A DNA stretch of 64,000 bases from Sunxiuqinia sp963677175. Lineage in GTDB: Bacteria; Bacteroidota; Bacteroidia; Bacteroidales; Prolixibacteraceae. The stretch is taken from contig CAXXES010000006.1 in the NCBI GenBank assembly GCA_963677175.2, positions 620,001-684,000 on the forward strand. Reading direction: 5' to 3'. The position numbers were made by a program, and so were the translations under genes. This document shows, piece after piece, positions 8,860 through 16,957 of this stretch (the first letter of the stretch is position 1; each line of letters starts with the position of its first letter). The notes under the pieces are model-generated. The model made no database searches. It was not told where the DNA came from and saw only the letters and a list, made by a program, of their open reading frames with translations.

Positions 8860-9726
8860 ATGACCGACACAAAATATTCAGAGCAGCAAAGTACCAAAAA
8901 GAAAAAGACAAAGAAAGACAAACAGGAGGAAATGTCATTTCTCGAACACTTGGAAGAATTAAGATGGCACCTGATTCGAGCATTTTTAGCGATTGTTTTC
9001 TTTGCTATCCTGGCTTTTGTCAACAAGGATTTTATTTTCGACACGGTAATCTTTAATCCAAAGACGGCCGATTTTTGGACCAACCGCATGTTTGCCAAGC
9101 TTGCAGACTTAACGGGCATCGAAGACCTGATCATCAATTCAAAAGAGCTGCAACTCATCAGTATCAAGATGGCAGACAACTTCATGACCCACATCATGGT
9201 TTCCATCATTGCCGGTTTAATTGTTTCATCACCCTATGTTTTTTATGAAATCTGGCGATTTATCAGTCCTGCTTTGTACGACACAGAACGAAGACACTCA
9301 GGCGGAGCGGTTTTTTACATGTCGGTTCTATTTATTTTGGGCGTCATGTTTGGCTACTTTTTAATTGTGCCACTTTCCATTCACTTTTTAGGTTCCTATT
9401 CCATATCAGCCGAAGTGATCAATCAAATCAACATGCGATCTTACATCGGCACGGTTACCTCCATCAGCCTGGCGAGCGGGGTTATTTTCGAATTACCTAT
9501 CTTTGTCTTTTTCCTGAGCAAGGTGGGGATTCTGACTCCCGGCTTAATGAAAACTTATCGGCGTCATGCCTATGTTGCACTATTACTAATTTCGGCAATC
9601 ATAACGCCACCTGATGTTTTCAGTCAAATTATGGTGTGTATCCCGCTGGTTTTTCTATACGAAATCGGAATCGTCATTTCGCGGCGGGTAAACAAAAAAG
9701 CTGAAGAAGACCTGGAAGCTTTATAA
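8860..9726 (+). CDS. tatC: Twin-arginine translocase subunit TatC
   Basis: TatC is the receptor subunit of the Tat pathway, which exports folded proteins carrying twin-arginine signals. The product is 288 residues from ATG 8860 (the frame extends upstream to a GTG at 8809, which lies on the promoter). After a Lys-rich N-terminal tail comes the characteristic SFLEHLEELRWHLIRA motif, which contains the conserved Glu of TatC, then six hydrophobic segments and ISPALYDTERR. The loop between helices 1 and 2 is longer than in E. coli TatC, as usual in Bacteroidota. No tatA or tatB is next to it. lptB starts 33 bp downstream and may be co-transcribed. Confidence 0.95.
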   Translation: MTDTKYSEQQSTKKKKTKKDKQEEMSFLEHLEELRWHLIRAFLAIVFFAILAFVNKDFIFDTVIFNPKTADFWTNRMFAKLADLTGIEDLIINSKELQLISIKMADNFMTHIMVSIIAGLIVSSPYVFYEIWRFISPALYDTERRHSGGAVFYMSVLFILGVMFGYFLIVPLSIHFLGSYSISAEVINQINMRSYIGTVTSISLASGVIFELPIFVFFLSKVGILTPGLMKTYRRHAYVALLLISAIITPPDVFSQIMVCIPLVFLYEIGIVISRRVNKKAEEDLEAL

Positions 9727-9759
9727 TGAATTTTTGAAACGGGCGTTAAGCAAATAGAT

Positions 9760-10482
9760 ATGAAACTACGGGGCGAAAATATAGTCAAGAAATACCGGAA
9801 AAGAACCGTTGTCAAAGGCGTTTCGATCGAGGTTGAACAAGGCGAAATCGTGGGACTGCTTGGACCCAACGGAGCTGGCAAGACCACCTCTTTCTATATG
9901 ATTGTTGGACTGATCCAACCGTTATCCGGCAAAATATTCTTAGATGACCGCGACATTACCAAACTCCCCGTTTACAAACGTGCCCAACTGGGAATTGGAT
10001 ACCTGGCGCAGGAAGCATCGGTCTTCAGGCAACTGAGCATTGAAGACAACCTGCGCGCTGTACTGGAAATGACCAATTACACCAAAGCCTATCAGAAAGA
10101 AAAAACAGAGTCGCTGCTCGAAGAATTCCGGCTACAACATATCCGGAAAAGCAAAGGGTTCCAGCTATCGGGAGGGGAACGACGGCGAACAGAGATTGCC
10201 CGGGCCCTCGCCATTGATCCCAAGTTTATTCTGCTGGACGAACCTTTTGCCGGTGTTGACCCCATTGCAGTGGAAGACATTCAGGAAATTGTAATGACGC
10301 TGAAGGAAAAAAACATTGGCGTACTGATTACCGACCACAATGTGCACGAAACCTTGTCGATTACCGATCGCTCCTACCTGCTGTTCGAAGGATCGATCAT
10401 GAAAGCCGGATCGGCCGAAGACCTGGCCAACGACGAGGATGTCCGCAGGGTTTACCTCGGACAAAATTTCACACTGAGATAA
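9760..10482 (+). CDS. lptB: Lipopolysaccharide export ABC transporter ATPase LptB
   Basis: This 240-residue cytoplasmic ATPase powers the Lpt bridge that extracts lipopolysaccharide from the inner membrane. Walker A is GPNGAGKT (35-42), the signature is LSGGE (136-140) and Walker B is ILLDE (157-161). The stretch SGGERRRTEIARALA and the PFAGVDPIAVEDIQ segment after Walker B are diagnostic for LptB rather than other ABC ATPases. The membrane partners LptF/G are not in this window, which is common. It follows tatC by 33 bp and precedes the tRNA-Leu gene. Confidence 0.96.
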   Translation: MKLRGENIVKKYRKRTVVKGVSIEVEQGEIVGLLGPNGAGKTTSFYMIVGLIQPLSGKIFLDDRDITKLPVYKRAQLGIGYLAQEASVFRQLSIEDNLRAVLEMTNYTKAYQKEKTESLLEEFRLQHIRKSKGFQLSGGERRRTEIARALAIDPKFILLDEPFAGVDPIAVEDIQEIVMTLKEKNIGVLITDHNVHETLSITDRSYLLFEGSIMKAGSAEDLANDEDVRRVYLGQNFTLR

Positions 10483-10528
10483 GCCTCTTAAGCACGCTGC
10501 TTTTTTACAAAAAAGTTTCATTTCCCCG

Positions 10529-10560
10529 TTTGGGTAATAAAAAAAAATAATATACATTTG
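10529..10560 (+). promoter_or_regulatory. Promoter of tRNA-Leu
   Basis: This is a full Bacteroidota promoter match: -33 TTTG at 10529-10532, a 20-bp A-rich spacer, and -7 TACATTTG at 10553-10560. The tRNA 5' end follows 12 bp later. Confidence 0.8.
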
Positions 10561-10571
10561 CACCGCAATTA

Positions 10572-10655
10572 GCGGGCGTGGCGGAATTGGTAGACGCGCT
10601 AGACTTAGGATCTAGTGTCTTTGACGTGGGGGTTCGAGTCCCTTCGCCCGCACCA
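10572..10655 (+). tRNA. tRNA-Leu (anticodon TAG)
   Basis: This 84-nt gene folds as a type II tRNA. The acceptor stem is GCGGGCG/CGCCCGC, the D-arm is GGAATTGGTAGAC, the anticodon stem is CTAGA/TCTAG with loop CTTAGGA (anticodon TAG), the variable arm is long, and the T-arm holds GGTTCGAGTCC. The discriminator A is followed by a genome-encoded CCA at 10653-10655. Confidence 0.97.
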
Positions 10656-10668
10656 AAAAACGAAAAAC

Positions 10669-10710
10669 AACCGCAAAGCTTGATTCACCGAATCCGAGCC
10701 TGCGGTTTTT
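10669..10710 (+). terminator. Terminator after tRNA-Leu
   Basis: The arms AACCGCA (10669-10675) and TGCGGTT (10701-10707) enclose an inner GATTC/GAATC hairpin. A T run follows. It lies 14 bp after the tRNA. Confidence 0.7.
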
Positions 10711-10797
10711 ATTGATTTATAGGCTTTAGTTTAACTTGACAACAAGAGTTAACTATCTGGTTACTTGAACATTTTCCAAAATTATAAGCGGAATCAT

Positions 10798-12153
10798 ATG
10801 AATATTACAAAAGAGAACATCAACGAGCTGAATGCGACTATTACAGTTTCAATTGAAAAAAGCGATTACGAGGCAACCATCAATGAACAATTGAGAGAAT
10901 ATCGTAAAAAAGCCAACATGCCTGGATTCAGACCGGGAAAAGTACCTGCAGGTTTGGTGAAAAAAATGTACGGCAAGGCAATTCTGGCTGAAGAAATAAA
11001 CAAGATGTTGTCTAAAAATCTGACTAAATATATTGTTGATGAAAAACTGAATATCTTGGGCGAACCACTTCCAAACGAAGAAAAAACACCCGAATTCAGC
11101 TGGGAAACAGCCGAAGATTTCGAATTCCACTTCGACATTGCGGTGGCTCCCGAAGTAGAAGTAAAATTCGACAAGCGCAAAAAATATCTCTACTACCTAA
11201 TTCAGGTGGATGACAAAATGCTTGACCAACAAGTTGACTCGTACACCAGCCGCTTTGGTGAAAATGAAAATGTTGATGCAGTCGAAGAAAAAGACACCAT
11301 CCGCGGAAACTTTGTGCAACTGGATGCCGAAGGAAACGAACTGGAAGATGGAATCAAAGCCGAGCAAGTGATCATCGCTGTGGATGTGATGAAAGACGAG
11401 GAAGTCAAAAAAGAAATTCAAGGTAAAAAAGTTGGCGACACCATTGTGTTCGACCCGATTAAAGTGTACCAGAACAAACACGAAGTGGGGCACATGCTAA
11501 ATGTTTCGCACGAAGAAGCTGAAAACATTGAAGGCGATTTCAAATTCACCATCTCTGAAATTCTTCGCTTCAAAAAAGCAGAAGTCAACGAAGAACTTTT
11601 CAAAAAAGCATTGGGCGACGAAACCGAAATCAAAACCGAAGAAGAATTCAGAAACAAGCTGAAAGCCGATATTGAAGAGCAACTAAAATACTCAAGCGAT
11701 TATAAATTCACCATTGACAGCCGTGAAATCCTGCTTGAAAAAACCGAGATAGAACTGCCCGAGGAATTCCTAAAACGCTGGCTGAAAGCGACCAACAACG
11801 AGCTGACAGACGAGAAAATTGATGAAGATTTTGACATTTTCATGAAAGATTTTCGCTGGCAGCTGATTAAAGACCGTATTGCCAAAGACAATGAAATTGA
11901 AATTACGCAGGAAGATGTAAAAGCCATGGCCAAAGAAATTGCCGCCATGCAGTTCCGTCAGTATGGAATGTTTAGCATGCCCGACGAGCAACTGAGCGCT
12001 TATGCCGACCAAATCCTTCAAAATGAAGAAGAAAGCCGCCGCATCACCACCAGGGTTCAGGAAGATAAAATCATGGAAGTCATTAAGCAAAACGTCAATC
12101 TGGAGGAGAAACCAATCACTCAAGATGAATTTAATGAATTACTCGAAAAATAA
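10798..12153 (+). CDS. tig: Trigger factor (ribosome-associated chaperone)
   Basis: Trigger factor binds the ribosome exit and folds nascent chains. The product is 451 residues from ATG 10798; the frame is open to 10765 but the conserved N-terminus MNITKENINELNATITV starts here. The ribosome-binding signature appears as MPGFRPGKVPAGLVKKMYG at about residues 41-59. The C-terminal substrate-cradle helices are present. The middle PPIase (FKBP) domain is reduced and divergent, as is common in Bacteroidota. It lies directly upstream of clpP and clpX, the classic tig-clpP-clpX order, although a separate promoter-like site precedes clpP. Confidence 0.96.
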   Translation: MNITKENINELNATITVSIEKSDYEATINEQLREYRKKANMPGFRPGKVPAGLVKKMYGKAILAEEINKMLSKNLTKYIVDEKLNILGEPLPNEEKTPEFSWETAEDFEFHFDIAVAPEVEVKFDKRKKYLYYLIQVDDKMLDQQVDSYTSRFGENENVDAVEEKDTIRGNFVQLDAEGNELEDGIKAEQVIIAVDVMKDEEVKKEIQGKKVGDTIVFDPIKVYQNKHEVGHMLNVSHEEAENIEGDFKFTISEILRFKKAEVNEELFKKALGDETEIKTEEEFRNKLKADIEEQLKYSSDYKFTIDSREILLEKTEIELPEEFLKRWLKATNNELTDEKIDEDFDIFMKDFRWQLIKDRIAKDNEIEITQEDVKAMAKEIAAMQFRQYGMFSMPDEQLSAYADQILQNEEESRRITTRVQEDKIMEVIKQNVNLEEKPITQDEFNELLEK

Positions 12154-12187
12154 TCCTGCTGTAGCTTAGGCTAATAGCATAATTTTA

Positions 12188-12195
12188 TAACTTTG
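12188..12195 (+). promoter_or_regulatory. Candidate -7 box upstream of clpP
   Basis: TAACTTTG matches TAnnTTTG about 98 bp before the clpP ATG, in the 139-bp gap after tig. No good -33 box is seen. Confidence 0.4.
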
Positions 12196-12292
12196 TAACC
12201 CTTGGATTCGGCGATAAAACTGTTTATTCAGTTGAAAAGCCATAGAAATCCAGAGTTTACAAAGTTTTTTTTTTAAACCTGAAATTAAAGAA

Positions 12293-12967
12293 ATGAGTGA
12301 TAAAAGAGAATTTAATAGATACGCCCAGGGGCACATGGGAATTAGTAGCCTGAACATGCATCGTTTTGACTCGTTGTTTACCAACAGCCTGACCCCTTAT
12401 ATTATTGAAGAAAGGCAGTTGAACGTGGCTTCAATGGACGTTTTTTCGCGTTTAATGATGGACCGGATTATCTTTTTAGGGACGCCAATCGACGATTACA
12501 TTGCCAACATTATTCAGGCCCAGTTGCTGTTTCTTGAGTCGACCGACCCAAATAAAGACATTCAAATCTATTTCAACAGCCCGGGCGGATCGGTTCATGC
12601 CGGCTTAGGAATTTACGACACCATGCAATATATTTCGCCCGATATCGCCACCATTTGTACCGGGATGGCCGCATCAATGGGAGCCGTGCTGCTGACTGCC
12701 GGAACCAAAGGCAAACGCTCGGCCCTGAAACACTCGCGCATCATGATTCACCAACCCATGGGCGGAACACAAGGGCAAGCCTCGGACATTGAGATTACCG
12801 CACGCGAAATCTTAAAACTGAAAAGAGAATTGTACGAAATCATCGCCAAGCATTCAGAAAATACTTACGAAAAAGTTGAGAAAGACTCTGACAGAGACTA
12901 CTGGATGACCTCGGAAGAAGCCAAAAAATATGGTATGATCGATGACATTTTAATTAAGAGTAAATAA
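12293..12967 (+). CDS. clpP: ATP-dependent Clp protease proteolytic subunit
   Basis: ClpP forms the barrel-shaped serine peptidase that degrades proteins delivered by ClpX. The 224-residue product has the catalytic Ser128 in GMAASMG, His153 in MIHQP and Asp202 in SDRDYWM. The N-terminal extension of about 30 residues before the axial-loop region is longer than the processed E. coli form and may be removed by self-processing. clpX starts 24 bp downstream, so the two are almost certainly co-transcribed. Confidence 0.97.
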   Translation: MSDKREFNRYAQGHMGISSLNMHRFDSLFTNSLTPYIIEERQLNVASMDVFSRLMMDRIIFLGTPIDDYIANIIQAQLLFLESTDPNKDIQIYFNSPGGSVHAGLGIYDTMQYISPDIATICTGMAASMGAVLLTAGTKGKRSALKHSRIMIHQPMGGTQGQASDIEITAREILKLKRELYEIIAKHSENTYEKVEKDSDRDYWMTSEEAKKYGMIDDILIKSK

Positions 12968-12991
12968 GCATTAGAGATAGAGGAGTAGATC

Positions 12992-14206
12992 ATGGATAAA
13001 TGTTCTTTTTGTGGAAAAGAGAAAAAAGACACCAACTTGTTGATTGCAGGGATGGATGGTCATATTTGCGACCATTGTATTGAGCAGGCGTATGCCATTG
13101 TTGAGGAAGAATTAAGAAGAGATACCGAATTTGATCTGAAAGGACTGAAACTATTGAAACCAAAAGAAATCAAAGAATTTCTCGATCAATATGTTATCGG
13201 ACAAGACCAGGCCAAGCGGATTTTATCAGTAGCGGTATACAACCACTACAAACGATTAACCCAAAAAGTGACCAGCGACGAAACGGAAATCGAAAAATCC
13301 AATATCATTTTAGTTGGACAAACCGGTACCGGAAAAACCTTGCTGGCACGAACCATTGCCAAAATGCTTCATGTTCCGTTCACCATTGTTGATGCCACGG
13401 TTCTGACCGAAGCAGGCTACGTGGGCGAAGACATTGAAAGTTTGCTGACCCGACTGTTGCAAGCGGCCGATTACAATGTGGAAGCAGCCGAACGCGGCAT
13501 TGTCTTTATTGACGAGCTGGATAAAATAGCCCGTAAAGGAGATAATCCGTCCATCACGCGCGACGTGTCGGGCGAAGGTGTTCAACAAGGCTTGCTCAAA
13601 CTGCTGGAAGGAGCCATTGTCAATGTACCACCGCAAGGAGGCCGTAAGCATCCGGAACAAAAAATGATTCCGGTGAACACCAAAAACATCCTTTTTGTGT
13701 GTGGTGGCGCTTTCGATGGGATTGAAAAGAAAATTGCCAGGCGACTCAATACATCGGTAGTTGGTTTTGGAGCACAAAAGCTGGTCGACAACCTGGACCG
13801 TGAGAACATGCTACAATACATCTCACCGCAGGATTTGAAAAGTTTCGGGCTTATTCCCGAAATTATTGGCCGCTTACCGGTACTTGCCTACCTGGAGCCG
13901 CTTGACCGACAAGCTTTGCGCAACATTTTAACTGAACCCCGTAATTCAATCATCAAACAATACCTCAAGCTGTTTAAGCTCGACGACATTGAACTGACTT
14001 TCGAAGAAGAAGCCTTGGAATTCATTGTTGACAAAGCTGTTGAATTTAAGCTTGGAGCTCGTGGCCTCCGGTCAATTTGCGAAAGCATCATGATTGATGC
14101 CATGTTTGACAGTCCATCAAACAATATTCGGGAATTGGTGATATCAAGAGACTACGCCATGAAAAAGATTGACCCAAGCAGCTCGCACCGTTTAAAAGCA
14201 AGCTAA
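12992..14206 (+). CDS. clpX: Clp protease ATP-binding unfoldase ClpX
   Basis: ClpX is the AAA+ unfoldase that recognises tagged substrates and threads them into ClpP. The 404-residue product begins with the C4 zinc-binding domain (Cys4, Cys7, Cys26, Cys29). Walker A is GQTGTGKT (109-116), the pore loop is GYVGED (142-147) and Walker B is VFIDE (171-175). The ClpP-docking loop is present as VVGFGAQ, close to the canonical IGF loop. Sensor and arginine-finger segments and the C-terminal small domain (GARGLRSICE) follow. Length is normal. A terminator sits about 90 bp downstream. Confidence 0.98.
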   Translation: MDKCSFCGKEKKDTNLLIAGMDGHICDHCIEQAYAIVEEELRRDTEFDLKGLKLLKPKEIKEFLDQYVIGQDQAKRILSVAVYNHYKRLTQKVTSDETEIEKSNIILVGQTGTGKTLLARTIAKMLHVPFTIVDATVLTEAGYVGEDIESLLTRLLQAADYNVEAAERGIVFIDELDKIARKGDNPSITRDVSGEGVQQGLLKLLEGAIVNVPPQGGRKHPEQKMIPVNTKNILFVCGGAFDGIEKKIARRLNTSVVGFGAQKLVDNLDRENMLQYISPQDLKSFGLIPEIIGRLPVLAYLEPLDRQALRNILTEPRNSIIKQYLKLFKLDDIELTFEEEALEFIVDKAVEFKLGARGLRSICESIMIDAMFDSPSNNIRELVISRDYAMKKIDPSSSHRLKAS

Positions 14207-14294
14207 AGGCGCGTAATCAACACAAAGCAGATGACACTTGGTTTTTTAAATACATATCAATTGAAAAACGAGCGTGTTGCAAGATAAAATCTAT

Positions 14295-14323
14295 AAAGCC
14301 GGACATCGTGTTCCGGCTTTTTT
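14295..14323 (+). terminator. Terminator of the clpP-clpX transcript
   Basis: A 7-bp stem AGCCGGA/TCCGGCT with a short loop is followed by a run of six T residues, 90 bp after the clpX stop and just before the next gene. Confidence 0.8.
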
Positions 14324-14347
14324 GTCTTACTCTTTCTGATTCTTCCT

Positions 14348-14968
14348 ATGATTCGATTTAAAGATGTCTCCCTCACGCTGGGAAATAAGCAGTTGCTGAA
14401 AAATTTTAACCTTCGCATCCACAAAGGCGATAAAGTATTGCTGGCAGCCCCGTCGGGTAGTGGAAAAACAAGCCTGCTGCGTTTAATCCTGGGATCAACC
14501 AATCCCGATTCCGGAAAAATACTTTTCGGAAAAAAAGAAGTCGCCGTTGAGAACATTCAAAAAATCCGGAGCCAGATCGCCTATTTAAGCAAGGATATTG
14601 ATTTCCCCAACGGAAAAGTTCAGGATGTATTCCACGATATTTTTCAACTTCCGACAAACAAACATCTGAAATACACCAATGAAAAACTATCAGATAAACT
14701 AAAGGAATTCGACTTGCCGGAAAAACTGGTGCAAAAAAACACCAGCCTCATTTCGGGTGGCGAACGGCAACGCCTGGGCTGGATCTTGGTGCAACTGCTC
14801 AACCGCCCGGTGCTGCTGCTCGACGAACCCACCTCGGCCATGGATGAAAAGCAAAAACAACGTTTCATCAACTATGTTATCCAGACGAAAAAAACAGTGG
14901 TGTGTGTCAGTCACAATCCGGAATGGCAAATTCCTGAAATAAAAGTCATTACAAACCTGATCAGTTAA
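14348..14968 (+). CDS. Orphan ABC transporter ATP-binding protein
   Basis: This 206-residue ATPase has Walker A APSGSGKT (34-41), signature ISGGE (135-139) and Walker B VLLLDE (155-160), so it should hydrolyse ATP. No permease or binding-protein gene lies on either side, so its transport partner and substrate are unknown. The Q-loop region reads SQIAYLSKDIDFPNG. It is shorter than importer ATPases such as LivF or MetN and resembles the compact LolD/YhaQ-like and exporter-type ATPases in layout. It begins 24 bp after the clpX terminator and is probably expressed separately. Confidence 0.8.
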   Translation: MIRFKDVSLTLGNKQLLKNFNLRIHKGDKVLLAAPSGSGKTSLLRLILGSTNPDSGKILFGKKEVAVENIQKIRSQIAYLSKDIDFPNGKVQDVFHDIFQLPTNKHLKYTNEKLSDKLKEFDLPEKLVQKNTSLISGGERQRLGWILVQLLNRPVLLLDEPTSAMDEKQKQRFINYVIQTKKTVVCVSHNPEWQIPEIKVITNLIS

Positions 14969-15106
14969 GCTTGCTATGATCACCCGCCTGGTTGCAGGGA
15001 GCCGTTTCGCTAGGTCAGCCCCAAACTAACACACCCAATCGCTGAGAACTGAACCATCCACTAAGCTTCCTGTTTTAAACGATAAACATCATAAAACAGA
15101 AAAATC

Positions 15107-16114
15107 ATGAAATTCCATCATTCTTTATTACTGATCATTGCGTTGATGATCGGAATCAGTGTTTCGGCCCAGCAAACCGACATGAAACCTTTAGGCCTCA
15201 ACCTCGAGAATTACGATTATCCTTTCGACGTGAACTACCTCACCATTGCCAGTCAAAACGAAACCTACCAAATGGCCTATATGGATGTGAGACCCGCTAA
15301 ACCAAACGGACAAAGCATACTCCTGCTTCACGGCAAAAACTTTAACGGCGCCTATTGGCGCGAAACCGCCAACCTGCTGGCCGGAGAACAGGGATTTCGC
15401 GTAATTATTCCCGACCAAATCGGCTTTGGAAAGTCGTCAAAGCCCGAACACTATCACTACACGTTTCAGCAACTGGCGGCCAATACCAAAATGCTGCTCG
15501 ATACCCTTCAAATTGAAAAGATCGCCGTACTGGGACACTCCATGGGAGGCATGCTGGCCACCCGCTTCGCCCTGATGTATCCGGAACAAACCGACAAGTT
15601 GATTTTGGCCAATCCCATCGGGCTCGAAGACTGGAAACTAAAAGTGCCCTACAAACCAGTGGAATGGTGGTATGCCAACGAATTGAAAAAAACTTACGAA
15701 GGCATCCGGAAATACCAGCTCGAGAGTTATTACGACAACAATTGGAAGCCCGAATACGACGAATGGGTAAACCTGCTTGCCGGCTGGACATTGAACATCG
15801 ACTATGCGCGCATTGCCTGGAATGCCGCCCTCACCTACGATATGATCTTTACACAGCCGGTTTGTTATGAGTTTAAACACATTGAAGCCCCCACCCTGCT
15901 GATTATTGGCCAACGCGACCGCACAGCACTGGGAAAAACACTGGTTAGTGACGAAGTGAGGGCAACCATGGGCAATTACCCGGAGCTTGGAAAACAAACC
16001 CAACAGCAAATCCCCAATGCCCGCCTAGTGGAGTTAGATAGTATCGGACACCTTCCCCACATCGAAGCCTTCGACCGTTTTATCGATCCGCTGGTGGAGT
16101 TTCTAAATAAATAA
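15107..16114 (+). CDS. Secreted alpha/beta hydrolase
   Basis: This 335-residue protein has a clear signal peptide (hydrophobic residues 7-18, cleavage after VSA) and should act in the periplasm. The alpha/beta-hydrolase nucleophile elbow is GHSMGG with Ser145. The oxyanion-hole segment is LLHGKNFNGAYW (73-84), and the catalytic His is probably in IGHLPH near residue 318. A lid-like insert rich in Tyr and Trp lies between the nucleophile and the acid. It is closest in style to haloalkane-dehalogenase/proline-iminopeptidase-like hydrolases, but the substrate is unknown. It stands alone between an orphan ATPase and an HU-like gene. Confidence 0.88.
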   Translation: MKFHHSLLLIIALMIGISVSAQQTDMKPLGLNLENYDYPFDVNYLTIASQNETYQMAYMDVRPAKPNGQSILLLHGKNFNGAYWRETANLLAGEQGFRVIIPDQIGFGKSSKPEHYHYTFQQLAANTKMLLDTLQIEKIAVLGHSMGGMLATRFALMYPEQTDKLILANPIGLEDWKLKVPYKPVEWWYANELKKTYEGIRKYQLESYYDNNWKPEYDEWVNLLAGWTLNIDYARIAWNAALTYDMIFTQPVCYEFKHIEAPTLLIIGQRDRTALGKTLVSDEVRATMGNYPELGKQTQQQIPNARLVELDSIGHLPHIEAFDRFIDPLVEFLNK

Positions 16115-16287
16115 CCGGACTTCAGAAGGAAATAAGGTCACGGACCTATTTGATATTTTCGGTTTCGCTTCTATCACAAATTGTTAAAGACTCGAAACAT
16201 GACACTAAATTATTCGCACTACTTACTACTGGCATCAGGCCAAAAAAGTAAGGAAAGATTGATATTTTTCTCTCGACATTAGAAAAT

Positions 16288-16391
16288 TTTAATACCTGTC
16301 AAAATAATTTTTGATACCTGTTAAAATTTTTTCTAACAGGTATCAATTTATTTTTTAATACGTATTAAATTTGTATTCGACAGGTATTAAA
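16288..16391. repeat. Nested inverted repeats built on an ATACCTGT half-site, upstream of the HU-like gene
   Basis: The outer arms TTTAATACCTGTC (16288-16300) and GACAGGTATTAAA (16379-16391) are perfect 13-bp inverted repeats. Inside them lie perfect 12-bp arms TGATACCTGTTA (16312-16323) and TAACAGGTATCA (16334-16345). A separate perfect 16-bp palindrome TTTAATACGTATTAAA occupies 16354-16369 and reuses the TTTAATAC half. The HU-like gene starts 22 bp after the outer arm. The arrangement suggests a multi-site operator, probably autoregulatory, or a structured 5' leader. Confidence 0.85.
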
Positions 16392-16412
16392 CATTTATAA
16401 AAACGAAAAAAA

Positions 16413-16811
16413 ATGACCGTAAAGTACCGACTTATTAAGCAAGCAACGCCGGGAGTAAAAGGCGGAGGACAGTACAAATATTACGCACGCGCCTGCGACC
16501 GGACAAAATCCAGCCTGGACGAACTGGCTGACACGCTCGCCAAACGGTCTTCGCTAACCCGCGGAGACGTTGTGGCGACCTTGGTGGGATTGATTGACCT
16601 CATTCCTGTATTGTTGCTCAATAACCGCACCGTAGAGTTAGACGGGCTGGGAACCTTTAGCCTGAACCTGAAAAGCGAAGCCTCGGACGAACCCCGAACA
16701 GACGGGTTCCGCCTGATCAAATCCGCCGATATCAGCTTTCGAGCCAGTCCGCGCCTAAAGCGGGCCGTAAAGTATCCGGATTACACGAAATCAAAAACGA
16801 GCGAGTATTAA
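16413..16811 (+). CDS. HU/IHF-family DNA-binding protein
   Basis: This 132-residue protein resembles the Bacteroidota HU-like family with an N-terminal extension. The pattern VKYRLIKQATPGVKGGGQYKYYARA is followed by an HU helical region (LADTLAKRSSLTRGDVVATLVGLIDLIPVLLLNN) and VELDGLGTFSLNLKSE, the usual G-x-G-x-F arm segment. A basic C-terminal tail ends the protein. It should be a dimeric DNA-bending protein. It has its own leader with an elaborate set of inverted repeats that could be its binding site. The true nucleoid role versus a specialised regulator cannot be told. Confidence 0.88.
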   Translation: MTVKYRLIKQATPGVKGGGQYKYYARACDRTKSSLDELADTLAKRSSLTRGDVVATLVGLIDLIPVLLLNNRTVELDGLGTFSLNLKSEASDEPRTDGFRLIKSADISFRASPRLKRAVKYPDYTKSKTSEY

Positions 16812-16957
16812 AATTTCGGGGAAGAAATAGCTGTATGTTGAAGTCATTAGGGAGTTGTTAATTGACAACGATCAATGACCAGAAAATGACCAGGAATGAC
16901 AATCAATGACAGGCCGCGTCAACACAAGTTGGTGCACAGGCGGCCTTCCTGCCCGGA

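Noticed and set aside
16115..16412. CRISPR-like array at the HU gene
   Set aside because: The repeats are inverted and nested, not regularly spaced direct repeats with unique spacers.
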